DNA of 64,000 bases from assembly GCA_964058845.1 (NCBI GenBank), contig CAXKVR010000261.1, positions 90,862-154,861 on the forward strand, written 5' to 3'. A program made the position numbers and the translations under genes. Each line of letters starts with the position of its first letter. Position 1 is the stretch's first letter. Under the pieces are notes generated by a model. The model did not search any database. It had not been told where the DNA came from and saw nothing but the letters and a program-made list of their open reading frames with translations. Source of the DNA: Carex sylvatica (lineage: Eukaryota > Streptophyta > Magnoliopsida > Poales > Cyperaceae). Positions 1 through 11,881 of this stretch are shown here, in pieces.

Positions 1-721
1 GGTAAGATACAAAGTGTAAGTTACAAGGAAAAAAAGAAACTAAATGATGCAAACTAAAAGCTCCGGGAAAACAAAAGAATAAATCTAACGTTATATTAGT
101 TTTAAAAAGGAAAACAAGAAAAAGCAATAACAAAAGGAATTACAAATCAGCTAAGAGCCGCATAATTAGCTCAGTGGAAGGTGTGCACACATGTTTCAAC
201 TTTCAATAGAATCTTTTTCTCCCAAGGACGACAAATACAGCAACCAACAAAGCTCTACTATATATTGGAAGAAAAGAGACGTATTTTGGCGGAGCAATTA
301 AAGGCTGAATAGCTATGATGTTAATCCAATTGGACAATAAGAGCCATGGAGAACACATGAGAACTGATCAAAGCGTGACAGCAGCTTTCGAATAAGAAGT
401 GATTATTTTTAGGCTTCCAACTTGAAAAGATAGCAAATATTGGGAGGTTATATGGTTATATTAGCGTTTAACAACTTAGTTTTCTTTTCTACCTGAAATT
501 TTTCAAGTTGGATCTGAAAGATTTTCACATAATTTGCAGAATATCAGCTGTTACAAGTAAAAACATAGCACAATAGTTTCCTTTTGCAGGAATGACAATC
601 TACCGACTCTTTTCATTCCAAAGCAATTGTCAAAAATGAGAACAAGCTGGAGAAAACAAATTCCAGTGCCAATAGTGCCCGCTTATTACACAGTTCTCGA
701 ATTGATTAAAGTTCTTTTAAA
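1..721. other. 3' flank of the RHIP1-like gene, no gene seen
   Basis: AT-rich sequence downstream of the minus-strand RHIP1-like stop codon. It should contain that gene's 3' UTR and polyadenylation region. A short tRNA-A-box-like string (about 168-181) has no convincing B box, so I do not call a tRNA or SINE. No other coding or repeat structure was recognised. Confidence 0.5.
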
Positions 722-3182
722 TCAAACACGGACGCCAAGTTCTGATATATTAAAAATCCTTTGCTCCAATTCACATCTCTGGTTTTTCAAATCCGACACC
801 ATAGAAGCCACCTTGCACCAAAAAAGAAACAAAGAATCAGTTAAAGCATACATTTGGAGATCTTTCATGCTTTGCTTTTGTTTGGTGGATGCTACGTTAT
901 CCTTATGCAATGTATGTTGCAAAATTATGTTCATAAAGTCATAAAGTGTACATGTGCATAAGACAAATGTCAAGATATAGGTGGTATTAATAAATGCGCA
1001 AAGACCAAAATGACCCCAATGAATTAGTTCAATAAAAGAATGATTCAACTCGTTCAAAATCCGTATGGATGTGATAATTTAACAACCCTGGGGTGCAAGC
1101 CAGTTGACTTCTACTAAATTTAAACAAACAAAAAAAAAGATTTAAGTCCTTGTAACACTATTTACTTAATATAAGAACAACAGCAAAGATAGCATAAGAC
1201 AAATCACCCAATAATATATAAAAGGATTGAGAACAATCAGATATAATATCAGTTCAATGTATCAGGTTTTGAATAAATGTTACTGGTGGCACTAATAGTG
1301 TAGTAATGCTGCATGAATTAAAATATAGAAAAATAACACACCACATTTAACATTTAGTACTTCAATATTTAGCCCGTGGTAATTTTGTCCATAACTATCC
1401 ATATTTGTGAGAAAAAGTTGTTTTCTTCTTTGTGATGAAAAGACAGGTATGCCATCCAAACACTCTTATTTCATCATATTGACTAAATTATTCTCCTTTC
1501 ATTGTTTATTCACATGGTGATAGCAATAGAACTAGAACTTATGCAAATAAGCAATTTCTCTGCAATTACAGTGACAACATTTGATTTCTCAAAATTTCGA
1601 AGAGAAATCAGAAATGCCCCTACCTCAGCTCGAAGCTCTATGGATTCCCTTCCAGGCAGTGATCGCAGTCGATGCATCAAATCTGGAATTCAGGTATATT
1701 TTGAACTTGATGATTGAAATCTTTCAAAAAAACAATAACAATGTAATAAAAGAAGGTTGAAATTAAACTACTTACCAGCGGCGGAAGACTCTGCTTTGTT
1801 TATAGAATTAACGAGACTTTGAATTTGCTTTCCGGAGGACCTATACAAGTGAGAAAAATACATATTTCACACTCCAGAAATCAAATAAACAATAATTAAG
1901 CACAAAAATCTACCAAAAAGGAACTACATCATAAGTTCATAACCACCTCATATTAGCAATTCCACGAAGTATGTCTTCCTCACCGAACTCAGTCTTTTTA
2001 AGAATTCCACTATTAGTTTTCTTCAAACCCTCCAATGAATTTTGCAATTGCTTCATTCGTGATTCTGCTTCATTAAGCAAATCCTGTAAGATGAAACTTC
2101 AAAGTTTAGTTAACTCACAGACATAACCCACCTTGGAAGCCTCTGCTAAGTTTAAAAAAAAACTGACAGACATAACCCGATCCATATGCTTTTTAACTGC
2201 AGTATTACCTTTTCAGTTTTAAAACGGCCGAAAGTATTGCGAATTAGGAAACGACGGGGAGCTAAAAGGGTAATAATTTAAAGTCAGTGTCGAGATGCGA
2301 ATTTTAAAATAAATAAAAGAAAGAACAGAAATGATTATGAATTGGCATAGTACGGTATTAATTATCAGTACCTCGCATAAGAACTAAGCCGGCAACTGTG
2401 GCAACTCCAGCTGCTTCAAGTGGGTGTTCTTCTACAAGCTTTATGTTCCCTGAGAATATTTGGGAAAGAAATGAAAGCAAAACAAAAATGAACTTCTCTG
2501 TTTTTAACTTAACTCAAAAAAAGGAAAATTTAAATTCTTTTATTTATCACCTTTCACTGTGCTGACAAATTGATCCACATATGCATCACATTGTGACCTA
2601 ACAGATGGTATCAACTCCTAAAAAATATTACAGACGTAAGAACACAAGAAATTTGGGATCATTTGATTAATTTACATTCTGATATTGCACATACCATCCA
2701 AATTTAGCAACAAGTTAAACGGTCCCGCACACATAAAATTTACACAATATCAAGTTAAGAACTTGCGGGGGGCAAAAATGCTGGAACAAAAACAACCATT
2801 AACAAAGCCTAATTTTTTAAATGTTCCTAAGATAAACTAAAGCTAAATCAATTCAGAACTTAAATGAGGTGAGTGCTCTGGAAGAAGGTCACAGTAAAAA
2901 AATGTAGATTATATCTGCTACTAAACTACACTGAAGCTTATCAATTTATAATTCGACCTTAATTTACTCTAATTTGTTTCTGACTGGCTTACTGATCACT
3001 AAAACCGCACATAAAGCAATAAAACAAATTACTGATATTGGTCATGCAACAATCTAGAATCAAAATTGAATCTGAAAAGCGATTGGATGTAAAACTAATT
3101 GATTTAGGGGAACAGTAAAACGAACCTCGATCTTGTTAAGAGGCCATGGTTGCGACGATCGAGCGGGTCCGTCCGACGCCAT
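722..3182 (-). CDS. RHIP1: RGS1-HXK1-interacting protein 1-like (RHIP1-like) coiled-coil protein
   Basis: Eight exons join in frame with GT-AG introns: 3126-3182, 2551-2617, 2372-2449, 2209-2261, 1947-2083, 1776-1840, 1624-1682, 722-811. This gives 201 residues. The start is the ATG at 3182, read MASDGPARS. Visible features are an N-terminal acidic/aromatic region, a short hydrophobic stretch near residues 54-66 (AAGVATVAGLVLM), a basic PRRF segment at 69-72, and a long charged helical region from about 86 to the end that should form coiled coil. The tail reads ISELGVRV. The exon pattern and tail resemble Arabidopsis At4g26410 (RHIP1), a plant protein reported to bridge the G-protein regulator RGS1 and hexokinase 1 in glucose sensing. 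That assignment comes from recalled family similarity, not a search. The structure looks intact, with no frameshift. An alternative is an uncharacterised paralogue of the same UCP022280-type family. Confidence 0.85.
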
Positions 3183-5467
3183 CGATTGGGTTCTCTCTCG
3201 TAAATTCGCGCGGTGGAAAAAATATAAATTGAAAGCCAACTGAAAGAGAGATCAGAGATGAAAGAAAAGAAGAGCACAAGCTGTTTGATGAAATTACTAT
3301 GCGAACTGTGGAAGCCCTTTTTCCAAATTCACATCTGCGCAAATTTTGAGTTTTGATCCGGACCATCCGATCTGTTATGGCACGAACACTAAAGACACAA
3401 CTCGGGTCGGATTGGCTCGGAATCTGATCGGACCATCCCTATAAAAATCCAAAATTTGAGTTACTTCAGAGACCAGGACTCCTTTTTTCCATTCTTACTA
3501 CAGTTTTTGCAATGTGGATCTAATTCATGTTCGGCCCATATTCCATTTAATTTAAAGATTGATATGGGCCGGTTCAAATCAAATGGTGGAGATTAACGAC
3601 GCCGTATTCAAGCTTCTTCTTCTTTTCTTTTTTTTTTTCTTTTTTTTTTGTAGATGTATAGCATAATATCAATTAAATATGTCATGCATTTATTAATGTT
3701 TAGAAGCATTAGTTTAGCTCTGTGTACACTGACTTCTCTGCTTTCGAGTCATTTCATGTATTATATTTATACAACTTAAATATGTTCATAATTGGAAAGG
3801 CATTAAGCACCCCTTCTATAATTGTTATAAGAAATATATTCAAACCCTACACCTCTTGATGTTGCAAACCAACAATAATTTTTAGGTGGGTTCAAATTTT
3901 TTAATTTATTAGTTTTTCTCTTATATTTTTATTTTAAAATTTAAAAGATGTCTTTGTTATGCTTACAGTTTTACAATTTTAATAATTTAAAATTCAAAAG
4001 TCAAATCTCATAATTAAAATCTTTAGATATGATCTATATCATTTTTTCTATGTACATATAAAATATTACGATATTTCAATTTTGTTTTAATTAGTAACCA
4101 AAGCTTACAAAAATACATAGATATAAACAGTTTATAGATATTCATTTTTCAACTCATTCATTAATATAAAAATAAAATCAAAATATGAAAAAATTTCATG
4201 CGTGAGTGGAGAAATATTATAGAATATGTCTAACTATTTTCTATTGACATATAAGTTTTAGAATTTTTATTACTAAAAAACTAAATAGTGAAAGTATAAT
4301 GAGGTGAAAAATAAAAACATTTATACCCATTTAATTATTTTTATAATATGAGAAACTTGTACATATTTTGAAGAACATATACATTTCCACCATACAAAAG
4401 AAAACTTCTCAATTTTATTAGCTGGAGCTGACAATTAAGTAGGTGCCGTCTTATTTAAGACATCAATATAAAAAGGGCAGTATGACAGCTCTAAACAACT
4501 TTATATTATTTTTTTGTGTTGTCTTTGTCAAATATCTGACATACTGATGATGATATATTTGTTCATTGATTCCAAACTGAAAGAGAGAGAGATTGTGTAA
4601 ACTTATACATTTGACTTTATAGTTTACTAAAGTTATTTTTTTGTTAATAATTCTTGTTTAATTTTTGTAACTAAATCATTGTACGCAATAATGAGAGCAA
4701 ACCGAGGCTGAATTAGGGGTGACAAGAAAGATCGTAGCTCGTGGACTGTTTATGATTTGCATTTGACTTGCTCGGTAACAACTCGTTCGTTAGTGAATCA
4801 AACTATTAACAAGTCAGCTCATTATTAGCTCGATTCAAGTATGAATTTATGTGAATTTAGTATGCATGAATTTACTTTGTGAACCATGTTTGTATCAATT
4901 TAAAAATTAGTATTTTAGTATGTACGAATTTAATTACAAACTTAATTTATGATAAAAATGGCCTACCAAGAATCGCATTGTAAGGAGATGGCACGCCTAC
5001 TACCAGAAAATTTACATCACATGAGACCCACCTCTTCGTTACTCTGAACGAATATAAGAGGCAAGGATGTGTATCCCCCAGCGGGATTATAGAGTTTCCT
5101 GTGAAATATGATAAGAAGCTTAACTTTATATTATATTATTTAATATATTTAGATTTTTAGTCTACGAACTTTCACGAATTGACTCGGCTCGATAAGCGAG
5201 CCACAAATCATTTTTTCAGCTTAAATCTAAATATTAGATCGCTCGTGATTCGCTAATTGTTAAAACAAATAAGTCATAAATTTAGTCTAGCTCGAATCGA
5301 GTTGCGAATAGATGAATTGTAGCAAAAGAAAATGTCACGTCTCATTAATCACTCGTGGATATAATCAATATTAATATATCATGATAAAAATGAATATTTT
5401 ATTCAAAAGCCCAATATATGACTCAATGTGGGCCCCGCAAGATAAGTGATGGGAACGCTGAATGTGC
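3183..5467. other. intergenic, 5' flank of RHIP1-like gene plus AT-rich repeat-derived DNA
   Basis: The first 200 bases hold the probable leader of the minus-strand RHIP1-like gene. From about 3,790 to 4,440 the DNA is AT-rich. Its middle (about 3,940-4,090) resembles the interior of the foldback element at 14,663-15,065, so it may be an old, eroded copy, but I could not place its ends. No gene was seen. Confidence 0.4.
4712..5320. repeat. degenerate hAT-like element remnant (possible)
   Basis: The left edge reads TAGGGGTGACAAGAA, like a hAT terminal repeat. Both edges carry scattered copies of GCTCG/CGAGC-type motifs (GCTCGATTC, GCTCGAATCGAG), a layout typical of subterminal transposase-binding repeats. 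No matching right terminus or 8-bp target duplication was found, so this is a weak call. Confidence 0.3.
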
Positions 5468-5482
5468 AATTGTGCACCTGTT

Positions 5483-5510
5483 TGCCTACGGGCTTTTCCT
5501 CAAAAAAAAA
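5483..5510 (+). mobile_element. 28-bp LINE 3'-tail insertion with 15-bp target duplication
   Basis: The insert is TGCCTACGGGC, then TTTTCCTC and a run of A. It lies between two identical 15-bp copies of AATTGTGCACCTGTT at 5468-5482 and 5511-5525. The core TGCCTACGGGC also occurs just before the A-run of the LINE fragment at 8,700-8,958. The simplest reading is target-primed reverse transcription that stopped after about 20 bases. Confidence 0.75.
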
Positions 5511-5525
5511 AATTGTGCACCTGTT

Positions 5526-6700
5526 AATATTTACTGTACGGTTCAGACTTTGTCAGCGCTATCCTCTTTCCGTTACACCAGGTGCACCGTATCAAGCAAG
5601 GCCGAAAACATAACAAAGAACAAAACAATGCCACCGGGACCCACATCCAGTGATAACGGCGGTCGACAATTCAATGCTCCTAGAGTTTTTAATTAACTTT
5701 CTTTTTTTGTCAATACTTATAAATGCATCTTCCCTTCTTTTTTAAAAGAAATAAACTGTACGTTTCCAAATTTCAAACGAAGGACAGATTGAATTATTCA
5801 GAGCGCAACCAAAGGTAATTCTCCTTCTTTTTAAATGGTCACGTCAACGTCGAAATTAAATTAATTAGTAATAAATTCAATCCGGGATGTACAAGTCATA
5901 CTATTTTTTTAATTTTTCAGCGGCGCCCGCATTTTGTTAGGTATTTGCGCGCATAATCCACAAGGATTTTCTCTGAATTTTTCTAAATAATTCGCGCTTT
6001 ATTGGCTCCTTTTATATATCAATATCGGTCTTAGCTGTTATCCGATTAGAAAGCGGTGGTCTTCGAAGACCTTTATTTTTGAAGATAGGGGAGGAAAAGG
6101 AAAAGGAAAAAAAGGAGAAACCATTCGAATTAGGCGAAAATTAGCTTCTTTCGGTTGCATTCTGGTAGGTAATTGATCTGAAACGAACTGAGATTGTGAA
6201 AAAGTTGAACCTCTTTTCGGTGGTGTGTGGTATATGTTTAGCTCTCAATTTTTTTTTCAATTTTCTTTTAATTTTGTTGGTAATATTTGGGGGCAAAGGT
6301 TTAGTCCTTTTGGGCAAAGTTTCTGTTTTGATTTAATTATATGAATACTGTTTCTGGCATATATATTTATAGTTTTGTCTTTTTAGGATTTTTTTTTTAA
6401 TTACCGAGCATGAATGAACATAATTACTCTTGTAAAGTGCTTTGTACTAATTAAATAACAATTGGCTTTTACCAGAGAACAAATCTGGATTTTAGGATAC
6501 CAATGAACAAGAACTATGGTGCCAGATAACAAATAGACTATGATCCCAATCAGGCCTGGCACCAATACATAGTGGTGTCTTTAATTATAAATTATATATC
6601 CTCTCCTCCGGTTTTCTTATTTCCTGTAAATATTTTCTCACCTTAGCATAAACTCAATCAGGATGTATTTTTGTTTAAACAGAAATTAAGGAAGAAAAGC
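5526..6700 (+). promoter_or_regulatory. promoter and 5' leader of the RING gene, with probable 5'-UTR intron
   Basis: Upstream DNA of the RING gene. A good donor (CTG|GTAGGT) at 6164 and a good acceptor (TTTAAACAG|A) ending at 6682 suggest a 519-bp intron in the 5' UTR, 18 bases before the start codon. An AG/GGAAAAGG-rich stretch at 6085-6120 would lie in the leader. Neither the transcription start nor the intron is proven. Confidence 0.45.
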
Positions 6701-7633
6701 ATGGTAGATGAAGGAACGTCTTATAGCAACATGGCCTCTACCAGTACCAGTACCGCCACCACCACCCAATATTGGTGTCACAGCTGTACCAGAGTCATAC
6801 AACCCCTGTTGGATGGATCCCAGATCAAGTGCCCCAACTGCCAAACTGGCTTCATTGAAGAGATGGATGGACCTGGGTTGTCTAATGAGGCAGGGCTGCC
6901 CCACGCTGTTCATACCAGTACCAATGTCGCGGCCAATTTTTGGGCCCCAATTGTCCTCAGTATGATTCGCGACTCTTACCGGAGCAACCGCCAGGCGTGG
7001 GCCCTGCCACCCTCTCTTGTACCACTGTTAAATAGTAATGAAACTGATGCCATGACAATTGTGTTGCAAGGAGGAGACAGTAACCGTTTGTATGGTGTCT
7101 CTATAAGAGATGACATTCTCGGGCCGGGCTTGGAAATGTTATTACAACACTTATTGGATGGTGATCTGACCAGGCATGGCACTCCGCCAGCTCAGAAAGA
7201 AGCCGTGGAGGCCATGCCCAGGGTTAAAATCGAAGAGATTGTTAGCTGTCCAGTTTGTTTAGAAGATTTTGAGATAGGAGATGAGGCCAGAGAGATGCCA
7301 TGTAAGCACCAATTTCACCACGGTTGTATCGTCCCGTGGCTTGAGATGCACAGCTCATGTCCAGTATGCCGGTACGAGATGCCAGCTGATGAGCCAAAAG
7401 AGGAGGGAGGCAGTATAGGTGTTGCACAGAGAGAGGAAGGGGGTCTTGGTAACCCGCAATTGGAGAGGAGTCGAGGAGTAGACAGCCCAAGAAATAGGGT
7501 TTTTGGTTGGGGAACCAGTACTGGTACCAGTAGGGGAACTGGGCATAATGGAAGGAGGTTTCGTTGGGGGCAACTTTTTCACTGGTTCACTCATCGTGGT
7601 AGTAGTAATTCTTCAAATCGTTCCAGCAGATAA
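6701..7633 (+). CDS. RING-H2 E3 ubiquitin ligase with N-terminal zinc ribbon (RING1/SIRP1/RDUF type)
   Basis: A single coding exon of 310 residues starts at the ATG at 6701 (MVDEGTSYSN). An in-frame extension back to 6671 has no ATG and crosses a probable splice acceptor, so it is left out. The N-terminus has a zinc-ribbon motif, CxxC at C26/C29 and CxxC at C44/C47. A RING-H2 finger spans 173-213 with all eight ligands: C173, C176, C191, H193, H196, C199, C210, C213. The tail after about 220 is Gly/Ser/Arg-rich and looks disordered. Plant proteins with this pair of domains act as E3 ligases that hand ubiquitin from an E2 to target proteins, often in stress responses. The specific orthologue and the substrate cannot be told. 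The gene lacks coding introns, which is common in this family. Confidence 0.92.
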   Translation: MVDEGTSYSNMASTSTSTATTTQYWCHSCTRVIQPLLDGSQIKCPNCQTGFIEEMDGPGLSNEAGLPHAVHTSTNVAANFWAPIVLSMIRDSYRSNRQAWALPPSLVPLLNSNETDAMTIVLQGGDSNRLYGVSIRDDILGPGLEMLLQHLLDGDLTRHGTPPAQKEAVEAMPRVKIEEIVSCPVCLEDFEIGDEAREMPCKHQFHHGCIVPWLEMHSSCPVCRYEMPADEPKEEGGSIGVAQREEGGLGNPQLERSRGVDSPRNRVFGWGTSTGTSRGTGHNGRRFRWGQLFHWFTHRGSSNSSNRSSR

Positions 7634-8699
7634 TTGTTAGATTGATGGTTTGGTGAAATTTGGTGCTGGCTTGGTTATGTTAAAATTTGGTGATTCGGTG
7701 AATTGTGTATCATAATAAGGTGTATACAACTTTTAGTTTGTTCTGTAAATAAATTTTTAGCTCTGATTCTGACTGCAGAAGTTCCCGTGATGTGATTTGT
7801 ACCAAAATACTTGGTAAATCTGTTTGTTTCTTTTTCTTTTTTTTCTTTTTTTTTTTGGTGAGAACATGAGCATCAGCCATATCAGGTTTTTATGTTAATT
7901 TGGTTTTAACAGCTTGGCCACATTCGTGGAGATGTTTACTGTGGCAGTCTTGATCAGACTTTCCGTCATAGAATTGGTTCCTAGGTGTGCTAAATTTCCT
8001 TTTGTATCTGTTAATATTTGGGCAAATTTGTTGTTTTGTTGAACAGGCGCGTTGATTTTGGGTAACCTACTCTCTTTCATTTGTATGTAAACTCGAATGT
8101 TATGTTTTGTATCTGGCTTGTTTGTAACACGTATACAAACATAATAATAATATACTGATACAATTCAGAAATTTGTTCTCATTTTCATGAAATTGAGGAC
8201 AGAAATTTTGATGTCAGACACCCTTAGATTTGACAAACCCCGTTTCTCTATTTCCCTTAAAAATTATAAGAGGAAAGAAGGTCAATTCAGACATTAACTT
8301 GCTTCCATTATTTCTATTAAAATTAAATTTCCAGCTTCTTTGATGCGACGTATACATTAGGTAATTAATAGTATATCAACCCAAGTATATAGCAACCTCA
8401 TAAAGCAAACACCAAACTTGGCCCATAATTTGCAATCAGTGGAATGACATCTGCCTACCAAACTGCAGTTCCTGCAGTTTATTGAAGTTTGTGTTGGGAA
8501 GTGCTACTTTTCAACTTAGAAAATTAGCAAATAAAAAATCAAGTTCAAAAAAATATTAAAAAGCACTAGCAGTCTAGCACCCATTCTTTCAAATAACGGT
8601 CCAGAGTCAACAATAATAAAACCGTACTGTCTTTTTAGAAAGCAGCCCATAATTCCGAAGAGTTCTTCTGGGCCATACTAAATGACATCATAGAATTAA
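7634..8699. other. 3' flank of the RING gene and intergenic DNA
   Basis: Contains the probable 3' UTR of the RING gene, with AATAAA-like strings around 7,747, then T-rich low-complexity sequence at about 7,825-7,857. No gene was recognised. Confidence 0.4.
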
Positions 8700-8958
8700 A
8701 CTTGGGCAAATAAGCATTTGGAAATAGAACAGTTTTACCTCCCATCATTCTTTGATTGCTTCCATGTTCCTAGAAGCCATAACGAATTGGCAGATCAATT
8801 AGCAAAAGGTGGGAAGAACAAGGACATTAGACTATAGGGGTTTTCACTTTTCCTCTTTTAAAGATGTAATGAGTTAAACTCTGTAACAACTAACAACTGT
8901 TTCTTTTGTGATCAATGGAAATTGCCTACGGGCATGTTTGAAGCAAAGAAAAAAAAAA
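8700..8958 (+). mobile_element. 5'-truncated L1-type LINE 3' end (RNase H remnant and poly-A tail)
   Basis: Read in the plus frame, 8700-8836 encodes a short tail including FHVPRSHNELADQLAKGG, then a stop. The pattern HVPRxxNxxADxLAKxG is the C-terminal RNase H end of plant L1-type LINE polyproteins. After about 85 bases of 3' UTR it ends in GCCTACGGGC and an A-run (8,948-8,960). The rest of the element is missing, as is usual for 5'-truncated LINE copies. The left border is approximate and no target duplication was placed. Confidence 0.7.
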
Positions 8959-9191
8959 AATTGACAGCTAGTTAATAATACCAATATTAAGTGTATAGAA
9001 ATTATAGCAAAATGCAAAACAAAATGCTGCCGCCTCTATAGCTTTCAAAAGCAACACACGATATAACCTAAATATCAAACCAATTTCCCCAACCATACCC
9101 ATCGTGGTAATTCCAAAATTTTCCTCAAAAAAATTCCCAAAACAAGAAGCCACAAAAACCCTAACAAACTACCATCTAAACCATTGATCAC

Positions 9192-11881
9192 TCACTTAAC
9201 AGTCAATATCTTGATAACAGTGGCAGTGCCGACACGGTGCAACGCAACAATCGAATCACCAACTTTACAGAGGCTCATATCCTTTGCACTTGTTATGGCC
9301 ACAGAGAGCACCTCGTCAGTTGACTCCGTATCAGATGCCTTTGGTGTGGCTGCACTGAGCAGAGGAATCACACCTCTGACAATCAAGCTATGCCTGGCCG
9401 GTGCCTCGTCAGAGCATGTCCAGTCAAAATTCTCAGTCCTTAGCTCAGGGACAATAACTGAGAGAATCGGCATAGATGGTCTGTACTTGGCCACCAAGCT
9501 CGCAGTGGTCCCACCTCTAGTCAGAACCAAAATCAATGTTGCCTTACAAGAATTTGCAGTACGAACTGATGAGGAAGCCAGACTTTCTATCGGGCTTAAA
9601 GGGAGCGGGGTCCCTTTGGTGATGGTTTTGAACACATTGCCATAGTCAACAGTTGACTCTGCCTTGATGCAGATCTTGGCCATGGTCTGAACAGCAAGCT
9701 CAGGGTAGGCCCCAGCTGCAGTTTCACCAGAGAGCATGACACAGTCTGTGCCATCAAGGACAGCATTGGCCACGTCAGTTGCCTCGGCACGGGTGGGGCG
9801 AGGGGACTTGATCATGGACTCAAGCATCTGAGTGGCCGTTACCACAGGCTTGCCAGCAACATTGCACTTGAAAATCATTACTTTTTGTGCAAAGAAGATC
9901 TTCTCGATTGGGATCTCCATGCCAAGGTCACCTCTTGCAACCATGAAAGCGTCGGAGTTGGCGAGAATGTCATCAAAGTTGGCCACGCCTTCTTGGTTCT
10001 CGACCTGATTACCCAGTTATTTTAAATGCATATATGTTAATTCCACAGGTGGATTTTTTTTTATAAGAACAATGTTAACAACCACACTATTCCAGCCAGT
10101 AAATTAAGATGTGCAACCACAGAGATAATTTTTGTAAGTAAATTAAATGAAAATGTATCACAATTTAAATGTTTAAAGCTGCTCTTTATGGAACAATACA
10201 ATTTGGTAGAGCTTTCTTTTTTAAGGACGACATGGTATGCAATTCTAACAATATACAATAAGTCAATAATACAAAATAGAAAATCCAATTTAACTATGAG
10301 CAAGTGGGTTTGTTCCCCTTTCCAGCAAGTGTCTAATTACCATTTATAGAAAATGCAATACCTGAAAATATTACTATTTACCTAAATTAGAGTGTAATAT
10401 GAGTCATTCCTTACATATTCTTTGCTTGATTTATCTTCAACTTAGTAAAACACTAAAACCGGCAAAGCCATGGTCAGAAGTCAGAACCAGCCAATAATTC
10501 CATTATGATCCCTAAATACAAAGACTAAATTTAAAATTAAAATATTAAATACTTAAACTAACCTTAGACATGAGCTTGATGTTCTTGGCATGCTTACCAA
10601 GCACCTTTCTGACCTCCACAAGATCAGAACCCTTTCTCACAAAAGACAAAGCAATCATGTCAATTTTATTCGGCACACCCCATTCGAGTATATCAACCCT
10701 ATCCTTCTCAGTCAGAGTAGGTAAGTCGACAATAACCCCCGGTAAATTCACATTCTTTCTCTCTCCTAACATGGATGAGTTTTCACACCGGCACCGTACC
10801 AACCCCTTCTCACGGTCACAAGAGAGAACCTTGAGAGAGATGGTGCCATCAGCACAGAGAATCACCATGCCGGGTGTCACATCTTGAGCAAGCTTTTTGT
10901 AGCTCATGGAGATCATAGACTCATCACCCTTTATGCTATAATCAGTGCTGATGGTTATCTCATTTCCTTCTGTGAGCTTAATTGGCTTCTCATCCTTTAA
11001 AAAGCCGGTACGGATCTCAGGCCCCTGTGATATAATATTGAGTTTAGTAGGGATCAAATTTGCTTTGATATTTTCTCTGAGTAATACATGTTTTAGTATT
11101 TGAAAATAACAACCAACTTCTCAGATTGATTATTTTAATTTGTACCAAATCAGAAATGTGACTATAGGCAGGTTAAAAAAAATTGTTTCGCTGACTAATT
11201 ATGAAGTTGCAAATTTTCAATATCTGGGTCCGAACACGCCAGCGAACTAGAATAGATATCCTGGGTTGGCTATTACCCTTTCTAAATTCTAGACCAATTC
11301 CAAAATCTTAGGAGAAAAAAAAAATCTAATTACATCATTAAATTAGTTGGTTTTGAAGTTTACAAGTAATCCATAAAAGCACTTCAAACAAGTAATATAC
11401 TGCGTATATGGAGGAAAAAGTGTTATATGAGATTTAAACAAAAAAGAGAGCAAAATCATTAAAAGTTGCATACCAAACAGCGCCGGAAAAGACAAAAAAT
11501 TAAACTCGTAATTAACAGCTCACGCTCTCAAACAACATCTAATTGTAAAAACAGTTCGAGCATAAAAATTACCTTCAAAAATGACGTGTGGAAATTATAA
11601 AAACAGCAAAGAAAAATAAAACGACAAGGTGATACCTTCGTATCAAGCATGACGGCGCAGAGAATCCCAGTGTTCTCCATGGCTTGGTGGAGATTGTCTA
11701 GGGTTTCCTGGTGGTATTCGTGGGAGCCATGCGAGAAGTTGAACCTGGCGACATTCATCCCAGCTCTGAGAAGCTTCTCGATCATCGGCACGGATCTCGA
11801 TGAAGGACCGAGAGTGCAAACGATCTTCGTCTTCGGCCTCTGCATGAACTCTGCTCCATCGTCACCCATTAGCACCCCCAT
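9192..11881 (-). CDS. PK: pyruvate kinase, cytosolic type
   Basis: Three exons join in frame: 11636-11881, 10563-11024, 10004 down to the stop at 9192. The result is 506 residues, a normal length for plant cytosolic pyruvate kinase, with no transit peptide. It transfers phosphate from phosphoenolpyruvate to ADP, the last step of glycolysis. Signature residues are present: R46, N48, S50 and H51 in RFNFSHG, D80/T81 in MLDTKGPEIR (potassium and nucleotide site), catalytic K236 at the end of exon 2, E238 in VENQEG and D262 in [10 protein letters not shown] for divalent metal, and the [13 protein letters not shown] helix. The N-terminal half forms the barrel; the C-terminal part has the [14 protein letters not shown] strand region. 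Both introns fall between codons (phase 0). All key residues are intact, so it is probably active. Plants have several cytosolic isoforms and I cannot say which one this is. Confidence 0.96.

Noticed and set aside
161..230. tRNA-like or SINE head (TAGCTCAGTGGAAGG)
   Set aside because: There is an A-box-like string but no B box, no cloverleaf and no CCA-proximal stem.
5418..5696. 92-codon open frame
   Set aside because: It crosses the LINE-tail insertion and its duplicated target, and has no domain or splice context.
6671..6700. N-terminal extension of the RING protein
   Set aside because: It has no ATG and spans a probable splice acceptor at 6682; the ATG at 6701 is preferred.
9184..9645. 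153-codon plus-strand open frame
   Set aside because: It is an antisense shadow of the last pyruvate kinase exon.
722..11881. Functional cluster of RHIP1 and pyruvate kinase for sugar sensing
   Set aside because: They are about 6 kb apart with an unrelated RING gene between them; chance neighbours are the simpler explanation.
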